62,500 nucleotides of DNA from Anaeromyces robustus (GCA_002104895.1 MCFG01000040.1:1-62500), one strand, 5' to 3'; numbered from the stretch's first letter, positions 1 to 12,524 are shown. Numbers and translations are program-made. The notes: generated from the sequence alone by a model not told the origin.

Positions 1-1176
1 GTTTCTACTGCCTCTTCTGCTTCTCCTTCAACTACTAATACTTTTAATGTTGATCCCAATAATTTTAATTCATTAAATGGTTTACCTTCAACGATTATAA
101 CTAATTCTTCTAGTGATAATAATAATAACAATAATAATTACCAAAATAGTCCAAATCAAAATAATCATGGTAATAATAATCATCAAAATATTAATAATAA
201 TAATACTAATTCCTATCAAAATTCCAATAATATGATGAATGATCAAAATGGAAATGAAAATTTCAATAATAATGGTAATAATGATTCCAATCTTAATCAA
301 CAACAACAACAAAATAATAATAAATCCAATAATAATAATGATTCCAATAATAATAATGATACTTTTGTTTTAAAAGCTCAAATACCATCTAATTATTCTT
401 CACCAAATCAATATGTTTCACCATCCTCCTATCCATATTCTAATGATTCCATTTATAATAATGCTACACTTCCATCCCATCAACCTCAAAATACTCCATT
501 ACCTATTCCTCAACAAAATATTACGGTTGCCGGTCATCAATCCAATAATTCTTATGTTATTCCACCACCAAATGTTACAACAGCAAATGGACAAAATGTA
601 ATGATATTTAATTCTAATGGTCAAGGAGCCCAAAATCAAGGACCTCAAGGTCAAGGACCACAAGGACAAAATCCTATGATTCAAAATACTACTTCTTATA
701 ATCAACTTTATTATGCTAATGGTCAACCCAATACGATACAAGGTCATATGCCAGGACAACCTATTGTATTTAATAATATTAATGAAAATATTTTATATGA
801 ACAACAAAAAATGATTTCTATGGAATTAGCTATTAAACGTAAGAAGAATACTGAAGCTGCCAGAAGATCAAGAATGAGAAAAATGTTAAGAATGGAAAAT
901 TTAGAAAAATATGTTAAACAATTAGAAAATGATAATAATACTTTAAATACAAAAATTGCTATATTAGAAGAAAGTAGACCAGAATGGAATGAAAAAGAAA
1001 ATCAATTAAGAGATAGAATAAGGGAATTAGAAAAAGAATTAGAAGAATGTAAAAATGAATGTAAAATCATGAAAAGAAAATTAGAAGAAGAAGAAGAAAA
1101 GAAAAATGAAATTAAATTAGAAAAAGTTGAAAAGAAAATAAAATCAGAAGAAGAAGAAGTTAAAAAAGAAGAATAA
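1..1176 (+). CDS. bZIP transcription factor, Gcn4/CPC1-like, 5' truncated by window edge
   Basis: The reading frame is open from the first base, so the protein starts outside the window; 391 codons are visible and end in TAA. The first 275 codons are Asn/Gln/Ser/Pro-rich and low in complexity, as in fungal activation regions. From about 829 a bZIP domain follows: the basic region carries KKNTEAARRSRMRKM, matching the N-x2-AA-x2-SR DNA-contact signature of yeast Gcn4, and leads into a coiled coil (MENLEKYVKQLENDNNTL) that continues as Glu/Lys-rich heptads to the C-terminus. In fungi this family binds DNA as a dimer and drives amino-acid-biosynthesis genes under starvation. That role is inferred from the basic region only. 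The highly charged tail after the zipper is longer than in Gcn4, where the zipper ends the protein. No intron is visible in this part. A methionine at 232 is internal, because the same coding character continues upstream of it. Confidence 0.88.
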   Translation, partial: VSTASSASPSTTNTFNVDPNNFNSLNGLPSTIITNSSSDNNNNNNNYQNSPNQNNHGNNNHQNINNNNTNSYQNSNNMMNDQNGNENFNNNGNNDSNLNQQQQQNNNKSNNNNDSNNNNDTFVLKAQIPSNYSSPNQYVSPSSYPYSNDSIYNNATLPSHQPQNTPLPIPQQNITVAGHQSNNSYVIPPPNVTTANGQNVMIFNSNGQGAQNQGPQGQGPQGQNPMIQNTTSYNQLYYANGQPNTIQGHMPGQPIVFNNINENILYEQQKMISMELAIKRKKNTEAARRSRMRKMLRMENLEKYVKQLENDNNTLNTKIAILEESRPEWNEKENQLRDRIRELEKELEECKNECKIMKRKLEEEEEKKNEIKLEKVEKKIKSEEEEVKKEE

Positions 1177-4100
1177 ATGAATTTAAATTAATTTATTTAA
1201 CTTCTTTAACTTTTTTTTATTTCAAGAAAAAACAAAAAAAAAAAAAAAAACAAAAAACAAAAAACCCAAAATGATTTCTTAATAATAAAAATGGGGGACG
1301 TTCTTATAACTTTTAACTTTCATATATATATATAAATATATAAATCTATATATATATTTATATTTTATTATTATTTTTTTTATATCATTTTTATATACAA
1401 TAACATTTTAAATATCAATCAATTTTATTTTTTTTATATTTTACACCTTTTTTTTTTATTATTATTTTTAAATATTTTAATTTTGAAATATTATATCTTA
1501 CCAATATAAAAATTTTTTCATTAGATTTAATTTGTAAATTACTTGTTTTTAATTGAATCATTTTTTATTTTTTTTTTTTTTAAGTTTCAAAAAAAGAAGA
1601 AAAAAAAAAAAAACAAAAACAAAAATATGTTATAAATAATTCAAAACATAAAAAAAAAATTTTTTTTTAAAAGTTTTAACTTTCAAAAACTTTTAAATAT
1701 TATAAATAGAAATTAGAAATACATCAATTTTTTTTTTTTCATTATCATTTTTTTTCCAAGAAATTTTAAAAAAAAAAAAAATAATGAAATAAAAAATATT
1801 AATATAAATAAAAATAAAAATAAAAATAAAAATAAAATAAAATAAAATAAATTAGTAAATTTTAAATAAGTTAAGAAAGAATGAATAATTATAAATATAT
1901 TACATGTATAAATAAATATATATACAATTGAATAATTATAAAAAGACATACATACATACATATATTATACCTAAAAAACATATTTATATTATAAATATAT
2001 ATAAATATATATAATAATAAAAAAATTATAAACAAAAAACAATATTTTGGTTTTATTAATATGTTTCAAAAAAAAAAAAAAAGTTTAAAAAGTTTTTTTT
2101 ATGATGTCAATAATTAATTTATAATATTGAATAGGCATATTTTTTAAAAAAAAAAAAAAAAAAAATTTTTTAATATAATGTCATAATATATTAAAATAAT
2201 AATTAGTTTTTATAACCATATAGCCATAAATAATAAATAATAAATAATTATTAATATATATTAAAATGATATCATTTTTTATTTTAACAAAATAAAAAGT
2301 CTATTGTAAAAAAATAAAAAAAAAAAAAGAAACAATATGTGTATATATAGAAATATCTCTAATAATGTATCAATAACTCATTTAAAAAAAAAAAAAAATA
2401 AAATAAAATTTTTTTAATTTATTGAAACAATGACAAATAATATATTATAAAATATAAAATATAAAAATATTATCTTAAAAAAAAATAGTTGGCACCAAAT
2501 AATAAAAAATAAATAAAAAAAAAAAAGAAAAGTCATAAATTTTCTTTAACATTTTTACCATAATAATTAGGATTAAATAAAAAAGAAAAAAAAAACTCAG
2601 CTATATAATTATGATAAAAGTAATATAAACCATTAAAAAATTTAAATTTACAATAAAAAGCATTTAATAATAATAAAAGATTTTAATATTATTTTATTAT
2701 TTTATTATTTGTTTAATGAAATAAATATTATAATAATAATAATAAAAAAAAGAAGAAAGAAAGAAAGCATTTACTAAATTTTTTTCCTATTTTCCTTATT
2801 CAGTTTTTCTTTTCATTTCTATGTTATATTGACTTTAAAAAAAATGCCAATTTTTTTTTTACTTATTTTATGCACGGGTGACATAAAATGGGATAAATAA
2901 AATAACAAAATTAAATAAGAAATTTTTTTATATATATGTATCTATATATTTATATATTGATTTTATTTTATTTTATTTTATTTTTTTTATTTTATTTTAT
3001 TTATTTTTTATTTAATTTAATTTATAAAATTTACGTTTTTTAATTCAAAACTTCAATAATAACATTTAACATTTTATTTATTTAAAAAATATTAATTAAG
3101 AATTGTATTCAAATAAAAATATATTAATTATAATTTAATATAATATAATAAAATAAAAAATGAATCAAATATATTGTTAAAATGATATTTTATTATTATT
3201 ATTATATTATTTTAAATTGTTATAATATATTATTAATATATAATAACTGTAATAAAATTTATAACTATAATAAATAATTGAATCAATAAAAAATAAAGAA
3301 ATGAATATGCCTAAATTTTTTTAAAGTGATTAAAAATTAAAAATTAAAAAAAAAAAAAAAAAAAAAAAAACGGTTATATCAATGCAAAATAAATGAATGT
3401 AATTAATATTTTAAATAAAATATAATAAAAACTATATAAAATAATTAATATAATTTTTTTTTTACTTAATGTAAATAATATAATATATAGAATAGGTTTT
3501 TGCTTAATTACAATTATTTATTTATTACTTATTTATAACTATATGTTAGATTAATTATTTATGACTATATGTAAAATTAATTATTATTTTTTTAAGTTTT
3601 TTATGAATAAGGTTTATAATAAGCCTTCTTTTTTTTTTTTTTTTTTTTTTATGTTTCTTCATTATTTTATAAGCTTTTTAATGACATAAAGTTTATAATA
3701 TGTGGATACTTAATGAATATTCAGTAATTTTTTTTTAATTAATTATTCGCCTCCCAGAATATGGGGTAATTCTAATATTATTATTTAAATTGTAGGCAAG
3801 TTTATATAATAATATTATTTCTGATACAATGGTTTAACAAGTGATTTATTATACCTATAAAATACCAATAATAGTGATCATATTTTTAATTATTAGAAAA
3901 AATGATTATGACAAATAAATGATAAAATAAATGATAAAAAAAATTAAAATAAAATAAATTTTTAATAATAAAAAATATAACATGGGAGAGTTATAAATGA
4001 TATATTCATCATTTATGACATGTATTTTTTTTTTTTTTTAAAATAAAAATTAATTATATAAATAAAAAAAAATTTAATAATTAAAGATTAAATAAATAAA

Positions 4101-4554
4101 TTAAAATGAAAAAAAAAAAAAAACATTCTTTTATTCTGTATTATTTCTTGTAATAATTTCATTTATATAAATTCAATAATAAATAAATATATAAATAAAC
4201 ATAATAAAATTATAAATTAATATAAATAAATAATATAATATCATTACAATAGAATATAAAATTCCTTTTTTGGTTATATATAATTATCATTATATTATCA
4301 TTATATTATTTATTATATTATATTTTTATTATATTTATATTATTATTTATATTATTATTTATATTATATTGTTTATTTTAAAAAATATATTTCTATATTT
4401 TCTATTATTATGATTTCATTTTTTCTTTTTAATAATATTAATAGATTCATTATTTATATTTATTTTTTTTTACTTTTATGTTATGTAAAAATTTTTATAT
4501 ATAACTTTCCCCCCTTTTTTCTTTCTTTATTTTATTTTTATTTATAAATATTTT
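1177..4554. other. gene-free AT-rich spacer
   Basis: A/T runs, TA-rich stretches and short AAT/TTA repeats. No open frame of coding quality on either strand. One small hairpin near 2868-2890 has an ATTTTATG/CATAAAAT stem around a GC-richer loop. Nothing else recognised. Confidence 0.7.
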
Positions 4555-5010
4555 ATACCTTGGTTGCCTCTAAATAAAAAAAAAAAATAAAAAATAAAAG
4601 ATTTTCCATTATTTTTTTTTTGGTTTCACAACCAAGAAATTTTTCAGTTAGGTAATACAAAACTATTATCATTTATCAAAAAAAAAAGTTTTTTAAATAT
4701 AATAACTATAATATATTATATTTGTGTTCCAAATTATTAAAACTTTTTTTTTTTTATTTTTTTGATACATTAAATTATAAAATTAATTTATAAAAGATTT
4801 TGTTTTTGTATATTAATAAATAAATAAATAAATAAAAATATATAATATAAATAAATAGAAATGAAATTAAAAAATAAATAAGTGAATAAGAAAGATAAAT
4901 AATAAATATAAAAAAAATTTTTTTAACTATCACATGAACTAACATAAAAAAAGTAATATTAGGTAAAACAAGCAAATTTAAATGAAAGATCTACATTAAT
5001 TATTAATTTT
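4555..5010. repeat. duplicated non-coding segment, copy A
   Basis: Shares an ordered series of words with the segment at 5893-6230: GTTGCCTC, then ATCTTTT/GATTTTCC, GGTTTCACAA, TTTTTCA-TTAGGTAATACAAA, ATATATTATATTTGTGTTC, and an AAAATTAATTTA-AAA tail. Order and spacing are kept, while poly-A/T lengths differ. In this copy the middle word is part of a hairpin, TTGGTT-TCAC-AACCAA. No open frame is conserved between the copies. Confidence 0.65.
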
Positions 5011-5892
5011 ATAAAATAATTATAAAATAGGAAAAATAAAAAAAAAAAAAAAAAAAAAAAAAAAAGAAAAAATTATTTATAAATTAATTATTAATTAAAC
5101 TATAAATGATTATTATATCAAAATGTAAATCGCATTATATTATATACAAAAAAAAATCTAAAGAAGAAAAAGGAAAAAGGAAAAATAATCATAAATAAAA
5201 AAAGAAAAAAAGAATAATAAAATTGAATACAAAAATTATTATATATATATATAAAAAGAGAATGAATTGATAATGTAGATATTAAATATATATTTATTTT
5301 TATGATACATTTTTATTATATCAATAAAAATGTTCTTTTTTTTTTTATACAATTTATTTTATTTTAACATCATATAATAGTAAAAATACCGTTATACAAT
5401 TCTTTATTATTTTTATTTTATTTTATTTTATTATAATTTATTATAAATGTTTTTTTTTTTATTAATATCAAAATATTATTAAATTTGTCCATCTTTTAAT
5501 AATAATCTTTTTTTTTCTCATTTTATATTTATATTCTATTAACAAAAATGTATAAATATAATATATAATACAATATAATGAAATTAATTATAAGTATATT
5601 AAAATATATTACTATATATTAAATAATAATTTATTTGATTATATATTATTATCATTTGGTTATATATTAGATTTAATATAATATAATATATGAATTTAGT
5701 ATAATAAATATATTTAATATATATATTCTTTTTTTTTTTTTTTTTGTATTTTATTTATATATTATTTATTTATTTATTTATTTTAATTATTAATTATATA
5801 TTATTAATAATCTTTTTTTCTTTTTATTAAATAAAATTATTTTTTTTTGTTCTTTTTTTTTTATTATTATTATTAATATTATTGTTATATTA

Positions 5893-6230
5893 TTTTTAGA
5901 TACACCGCGTTGCCTCAAGATAAAAAAAATCTTTTAATTTTTTTTATGGTTTCACAAATAATAATTAAAATTTTTTCATTTAGGTAATACAAACTTATAA
6001 ATTATTTATATAAGAAAAAAAAAATAAAAATAATCTAAATAATTTATAAAATTTTAATTAATTTTTGACTTTTTAAACAATAATATATTATATTTGTGTT
6101 CAAAAATGTTAAAATATTTTTTAAATTTTTTGAACATTTAATAAAAAAATTAATTTACAAAATATTTTGTATATATTAAAAAAAATACATAAAATAAAAA
6201 ATGAAAAAAAAAAATAAATACAAAAAGTAT
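5893..6230. repeat. duplicated non-coding segment, copy B
   Basis: Second copy of the segment at 4555-5010, about 1.3 kb downstream in the same orientation. It starts with ACCGCGTTGCCTC, one of the few GC-bearing words in this 10 kb. The hairpin of copy A is not kept here (GGTTTCACAAATAAT). An older local duplication is the simplest explanation. A transcribed non-coding RNA is possible but nothing shows it. Confidence 0.6.
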
Positions 6231-6272
6231 AATAAAATATAATAAAATATTATAATTTTTTTAAAAAAGAAC

Positions 6273-6333
<61 letters not shown>

Positions 6334-7786
6334 AAAAAGAAAAAAATTTTAAAAAAGAAAGAACATGTAAAATAAAAAGAAAGAAAAGAATAATGAAAAG
6401 ATGAACAAAAAAAACAAAAAAAAGAATTATAATATAAAAAAGAACAAAGGAAAAAAAGAATAATAATATCGAATAAATATTATATTGATATTAGACAATT
6501 AGACATAATTAAGAATAATATTTTTTATAGTTATGGTACAATTATGATACATTTTAATTATTTTTTTTTAAAAAATGTAATTCTTTTTATTTAATATAAA
6601 TATTTGTTATCATTTTTTTTTATATTAATTTTATTTTACTTTTTTTTTTTATATATTAATTTGATAATTACACAATTAATAATATTTAATTGAAATGTTT
6701 TAAAAAAAAAAATTACAATTCATATTTAGTTTGTTTTTTATAAATTAAAATATTAATTTGATTTACATAAGATATTTATCAAGATAATTTGTTCATTTTT
6801 TTTTTTTAATTTGTAACTAAAATTATAAACCTTTTTTTTTTTTTTTTAACATTTTGTATATAAAAATATAAATTAAGGAATTAAAGAAGTGTAATAATTT
6901 GAAACATGTACTAATCAGTTTACTCATTTTTTTATATTTTGTTAATGATTTCATAGTAAATATTTAGGGACAAAAAAGAAAAAAAAAATTTTTTTTAAAA
7001 AAAGTGTTACATCATAAATTTTTTTTTAAAAAAGATTTTCTACTATAGAATTAAACAAGATTATATATATATATAAAATAAAAAGATATATATAAATAAT
7101 AAAGACCTGTAACATATTTCACGTGTTTATTTTTCTTTTTCTATATTAATAAATAAAAAAAAATCATGTGGTTTTTTATGAATCCAAAAAAAAATAAAAA
7201 AATAATTATTAATAATTATATATATTTTTATATCTTTTATATAATAATAGTTTTTTTTTTTTTATATTTTATAATATAAAAATATATATATAATAAAAGG
7301 AGATAATTATTATGTTTTTTTTTTTTTAAATATTCACATATAAATATTAAACTTGCTATAAATATACTTAAAAAAATTATAATAATATAAAACTCTTTAT
7401 ATATATAAATTTTTTTTTTACTATAAAATATTAATATTATATAATAAATAATAATAATAATATAATAATATCAATTTCTTTGAAATATTAATTATTTACA
7501 AAATAAGTTTATTTTTTTTTCAAAATAATAATAATAAAAATGTAAATAGAAAAAAAACTTAATTATTTATATAATATTATAGAATATTTTAATGAATACT
7601 TTTTTAAAAAAAAGAAACTAAACTTTAATACAAATATTAAAAATATATATATTTTTTTTAAAAAAAAATATTTATATAAATGATTTATATTTATTTATGA
7701 ACTTTGTTTATATTTTATTGTATCATTTTTTTTTTATTTTTATTTTTTTTTTTCATTTTTTTTTCATTTTTATTATTATTTTGTTA

Positions 7787-7820
<34 letters not shown>

Positions 7821-8106
7821 TCATTTATGTAAAAATAATTAATATATAACTTTGACTTTAAAACATTGTTTTAAATATATATATATATATATGACTGTAT
7901 GACTGTTGAAATTGAAACATGTCAACAATTATTTATTTTATATGCATAATTATTTCCAAACTTTATATGTTTTGAATAATGGATACATTGTTACATTTAT
8001 ATTTAATTATTAATGGATACATTATACTTTTTTTCTTTATATAATCATATTATATAATAATGAATACGATTATTTTGTTTCTTGTTTTTTTTTTTTTTTT
8101 CAATAA
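6231..8106. other. gene-free AT-rich spacer with a 47-nt A tract
   Basis: An uninterrupted A run spans 6277-6323. The rest is A/T-rich sequence with TATA and ATT repeats. No gene or structured RNA recognised. Confidence 0.7.
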
Positions 8107-8234
8107 AAAAAAATAAACTTTTATATATAAATATTTAATGATTATATTTTTTTTTTATAAGTAATGAAAAAAAATAAACTTTTATATATAAATATTTAAT
8201 GATTATATTTTTTTTTATAAGTAATGAAAAAAAA
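8107..8234. repeat. tandem duplication, about 60 bp x 2
   Basis: Two adjacent, almost identical copies, each running from AATAAACTTTTATATATAAA to TATAAGTAATGAAAAAAA, offset by 60-61 bp. The copies differ only by A/T run length, so the duplication is recent. Confidence 0.9.
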
Positions 8235-8534
8235 CTTAATAAATTCAGATAGAAAAATAGAGATAAAGTAAAAAAAAATTAATAGATATAAATTTAAATA
8301 AATAAATAATTAATATATAATTTATTATTATTGTTTTTTTTTCCTTAACAATTATTTATATATAATAAATATATTTTTGTATAAAAAAAAGACATTGAGA
8401 TATTAAATATGTTTATTATTGACATGTTTGTTTTATGTATAATGTATAATACACCTTTGTTATAATTATAATATATTATTATTATATATATTATATCAAA
8501 ATTATAATATATAATAATCATAATCATATATAAC

Positions 8535-9680
8535 TATTATTGCCTTTTGAACATGCATAAAATAATGCGGTTTCTCCCATTTAATCTTCTATATTGATAT
8601 CTACTTCATATTTAATTAAACATTTTAATACATTATCTTTTTTTTTTTTTTTTGACATATAATCAATAATACTGTCTCATGAAGAGAATTTTCCTTATTG
8701 ATTGATATCTGCTCCATATTCAATTAATATTTTTTATAACATTTTTACTTCCATTTTTGATATGAAATAAATAATGATGTTTCACACCATCATAATTACC
8801 TTTTATTAATATTTATTTCCTATTAAATTAAATATTTCATTTTATTTTCCACTTTCACTTTTGCATCTTTTACATGTATAAAATAATACAGTTTTCACCC
8901 TAGGAATCCCCTTTATAAATATCTGCTTCATGTTCTATTAAAATTTTTAATAGTATATATTTCTTAATTATTCGAAAATAAAATAATGAGATATTACCTT
9001 TACTACTTTCTTTTTTATTAATATGAACTTCATTTTGAATTATATAATTTTATTATAGTTTCCATTTCCATTTTCACTAACATCAATTAATGGAATATTA
9101 AACTATTACTATCTTTTTTATTAATATATCTGTTCCATGCTCAACTAAACATTTTATAATAATTTTATAATAATTTCATATCCTTTTTTACTTACATAAA
9201 ATAATGAGGTTTCATCGCCATGTTCACAAGAGCTTAATTCCTTTTTCAATATATTTGCACCATACCCAATTAAATATTTTACTAATATATTTTCATTTCC
9301 ACACTCTGACAAGCACAAAATAATGGGGTAAAACTTTCATGCATGATTTAATGAATTACTTTTCTTTAATATTTACATCTACTTTATGTTCAATTAAACA
9401 TTTGACAGTATTTTCATACCCATTTAAACATGCAAAAATAAAAAAAATGCTGTTTCACTAAAAGAATCTTCTTCATTTATATCTGTTTCATGTTCTACTA
9501 AATATTTAATTAAATTTTTCATTTTCACCTAAACATACATAAAATAAAATAATGGTGATTTAGAATATATTTATCTTTCTTTTTATATTTATTTCATGTC
9601 TTATTAAAATGTTTATTTAAATATATTCATTTCCTCTTTCATAGTCATTATTTTAGATAATAAACACTACCGTCTTAATT
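8535..9680 (-). pseudogene. degenerate ankyrin-repeat gene
   Basis: On the minus strand a unit of about 100-110 nt recurs some 10-11 times. It reads roughly as G-ET-ALFYAC, a spacer, then LIKYLVEHGADIN, the ankyrin consensus. The ALFYA part is seen on the plus strand as AAATAATG-(A/C)GGTTTC near 8560, 8770, 8985, 9200, 9310 and 9550. The LIEYGADI part appears as TTTATATCTGCTTCATGTTC and variants. Every frame is broken by stops and single-base shifts; the longest uninterrupted stretch is about one unit. Ankyrin repeats mediate protein binding and long arrays are common in anaerobic fungi (family knowledge). The copy is dead as far as can be read. A plus-strand helicase-like fragment follows within 160 bp. 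Confidence 0.8.
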
Positions 9681-9832
9681 TTTATAAGAACCTTTTGATG
9701 AATTTCTATGAATTTCATTCATTTTTTAATTTATTATTTTTCAATTCTATAGAAGTTATTGATTCTTTATTTTTATAATGTATAAGTAAATTTGAAATAA
9801 AATTAATATCAAAAAAATTCTATATTGATTAA

Positions 9833-10114
9833 ATATTTGATAAAGCTATTATCGTAGCACCTAATGATACACTTATTAAAGAATATTTTAATAAAATAAA
9901 GTCATGGTATCATTATAATTTTAAATTAATTGATGAATCCGATATTAATAATTATATTAAAAATTATATTGATAATTATATTATATTTATTAAATATTCT
10001 AAGTTTATTAAATTAAACAGTGGTAAACAAATTACTAATAGAATCATCGTAGTTGATGAAATACAAAAATTTAGAATTTCTTATAAAAATAATAAAATGA
10101 AAAAATTATTTTAA
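9833..10114 (+). pseudogene. helicase-like gene fragment (superfamily 2 motifs Ia and II)
   Basis: A 93-codon open frame without a start codon, preceded by TAA and ending in TAA. It begins FDKAIIVAPNDTLIKEYF, which looks like motif Ia of SNF2/DEAD-type ATPases (hydrophobic-VP-x-L-x2-W/F). About 60 residues later NRIIVVDEIQKFRIS looks like the Walker B/DExH motif II. The upstream GKT loop and all downstream motifs are absent, so this is a remnant of a larger ATPase. A still more decayed echo lies at 10299-10343. The DEIQ box with a following R resembles helicases of large DNA viruses and mobile elements as well as cellular ones. The origin cannot be decided from 93 residues. Confidence 0.55.
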
Positions 10115-11503
10115 ATTTTATAATAATTATCAACTTTTTTTTTTATTATTGTTAATAATAACATTTTTTTTAATTGTTATTATTAAAAAATAAAAGCTGA
10201 AAGATAATATTAAATGAAATATATAAAAAAAATAATAAAAAAAAAGTATATAAAATTAATTAGTATTTAATATTAATAATATAAATATAAAATATAGTTT
10301 TTAATAAAATAAAGTTACATTTGGGATCATTATAATTTCTAATAAAAAATATAAATATAACAGTAACATCATTATTATGATCTAAATCCAAACATTTTAA
10401 AAAAAGAGAAGTTGATTAATTACTCTCTTTTCCAATTAATTTTATTTTCCTTTTATATAATAATATATTATTAACTATATATATATATAATTGATAAAAA
10501 AAATGAAAAAAAAATGAAAAAAAGAGAATAAAAAAATAAAATAAAAGAAAAACAGAAAAAAGAAAAAAAAATAGAAAATATCATAAAATTTATCGTAATA
10601 TAAAACAAATATCAAATATTAATTATATATATATTAATTTTTTTTTTGAAAACTTTTAAAAAAAGCAAAAGAAAATTCATTAAAAAAAAAAGTGTACTCT
10701 AAATCAGAGCATAGATTTTTTCTATATAATTCCAAAAATTATGTTAATATTATAATTAACTAATATTAATAATTTGAGTTAAGCACCATTAGATTAAAAT
10801 ATATGATTAGATTAAGATGTTAATTAATGAATATATATTAATCCTAACAAAGTATTTAATTAATTATTTAAAAATAATTTTTTTTAAGCAATTATAGTAC
10901 TTCAAGAATTAAAATAAGAAATATTATTAAAAATTTAGTTTACAATAACATTTATTGATAATTTTTAATTATAATTATTATTTTAAAAGCAAAAAATAAT
11001 TAAAATTAAAGATTAATAAATATATATTAGTAATTAATATGTTAACAACCTTACAAAGATTTATAAGAATAAGAATATTTATTAATATTAATTATACAAT
11101 TTATATAATAATTTATACAACTCAATTATAAAATTATATTAATTAATAATATATTAATTAATATAATATATATAATATTATAAAACTAAAAAAATTACCA
11201 ATATTAATAATAATAATTATCTAATTATACTATTTATATTATATTATATAATTATTATTATAATAGCTAATACAATTAATTCTAAAACTATATATTTGAA
11301 TTAAAATATATTATAAGTTCTTTAGTTCATTATTTAATTTATTTAGAATTATTATTTTATACTATAGATATATTGATTATATAATAAATATTGAATATTA
11401 ATTAATACTTTTTATTTTTAATTTTTCATTTTTTTTTTTTTATAATTTTTATTATCAACGATTAATTAATGAAAATTCTATTCTGTATTTTTTTTTTTTT
11501 TTC
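10115..11503. other. AT-rich spacer with a decayed helicase-fragment echo
   Basis: At 10299-10343 the sequence TTTAATAAAATAAAGT and, ten bases later, ATCATTATAATTT repeat the words found at 9887-9921 inside the helicase-like fragment, here without an open frame. The rest of the spacer holds no recognised gene. Confidence 0.5.
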
Positions 11504-11565
11504 ATAAATTTATTATTAATTTTTCCTTTAATATCTATTAAAGGAAAAATTAATAATAAATTTAT
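11504..11565. repeat. perfect 29-bp foldback
   Basis: Arms 11504-11532 and 11537-11565 are exact reverse complements around the loop ATCT. Each arm contains CCTTTAAT/ATTAAAGG next to the loop. No mismatch in 29 bp. It could be a foldback transposon relic or a strong RNA hairpin. No gene is nearby on either side except the tRNA 520 bp downstream. Confidence 0.95.
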
Positions 11566-12087
11566 ATTACATTTTTATCCTTTTTATATATCAATAAAAA
11601 ATATATTATATATATTATAATAAAATATACATTTTATTGAATTTAATATAAAATACCAACCATTTCATAAACTGAGAATGTAGATACCATAATGTTAAGC
11701 CATGAAATATAATACATTTTTGAGATAATACATAATAAATTTATAAAAAATAAAAAATATAAAAAAAAAATTAATTGTTATAAATATTAATTAAAATATT
11801 AATTTAAAATATTAAATTAAAATACTATAAAAATATTATTCATGGTATATATAATTTATTATAAAATATTAATAATATAAGAATATTTTTTATTATAAGA
11901 TATTAATAAAATATTGATACTATAAGAATTTTTTATAGTAAAGATATTAATAAAATTATAATATTTTATTATATTTTAAGATATTAATATAATATAATAT
12001 TAGTTTATTAAGAATAATAGATTTCAAAACAGCGATTTTAGAAATATTGAATATTTGAGGGAATATCGTAACATTCAAAATTCAAAA

Positions 12088-12160
12088 GCCTGTGTGGCCT
12101 AATGGATAAGGCATTGCCCTCCTAAGGCAAGGACTGTGGGTTCGAGTCCCATCTCAGGTG
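12088..12160 (+). tRNA. tRNA-Arg (anticodon CCT)
   Basis: A 73-nt cloverleaf. The acceptor stem GCCTGTG pairs with CTCAGGT (one T-T mismatch and a terminal G-T pair). The D-stem is GCCT/AGGC with loop AATGGATA. The anticodon stem is TTGCC/GGCAA with loop CTCCTAA, giving anticodon CCT for the Arg codon AGG. The variable loop is GGACT, and the T-stem GTGGG/CCCAT has loop TTCGAGT. Internal promoter boxes are intact: A box TGGCCTAATGG and B box GGTTCGAGTCC. No intron; CCA is not encoded, as usual in eukaryotes. It is the only GC-rich island within several kb. A poly-T terminator follows 8 bases later. Confidence 0.96.
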
Positions 12161-12429
12161 AATAAACCTTTTTTTTTTTTATTACGATTTAAATTTTTTA
12201 ATAAAATAATTAATACATTTATATACATATATTATATATTTATATATTTATATATTTAATTTATTAATATATGTACTATAGTACAAAGTGGCACACACAT
12301 TTTATACATTACATTTTTTAATTAATATTAATTATAATGTATTAATATTTTAATTAAAAAAAAATCAGTAGGGCAGCAAATCAAATTAAAAATATTTTAT
12401 AATATAAATTTTTTTATATTCTATTATTC

Positions 12430-12461
<32 letters not shown>

Positions 12462-12524
12462 ATTCATTATTTAAATAAGTAAATAAATAAATATATATAT
12501 AAAAAAAAGTAATAATAATACATC
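12161..12524. other. spacer between tRNA-Arg and the EF-hand gene
   Basis: AT-rich; a T run of about 24 lies at 12431-12454, roughly 70 bp before the ATG, and probably belongs to the EF-hand gene promoter. No other feature seen. Confidence 0.5.
12169..12180 (+). terminator. RNA polymerase III T-run terminator of tRNA-Arg
   Basis: Twelve uninterrupted T residues start 9 bases after the end of the tRNA, the expected Pol III stop signal. T runs are common in this window, so the position rather than the run itself supports the call. Confidence 0.75.

Noticed and set aside
1713-1961. 82-codon minus-strand hydrophobic frame
   Set aside because: Phe/Ile/Leu/Tyr-only sequence expected from A/T-rich DNA; no support as a membrane protein.
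8101-8234. 60-bp direct repeat considered as a CRISPR-like array
   Set aside because: Only two adjacent copies without spacers, in a eukaryotic genome.
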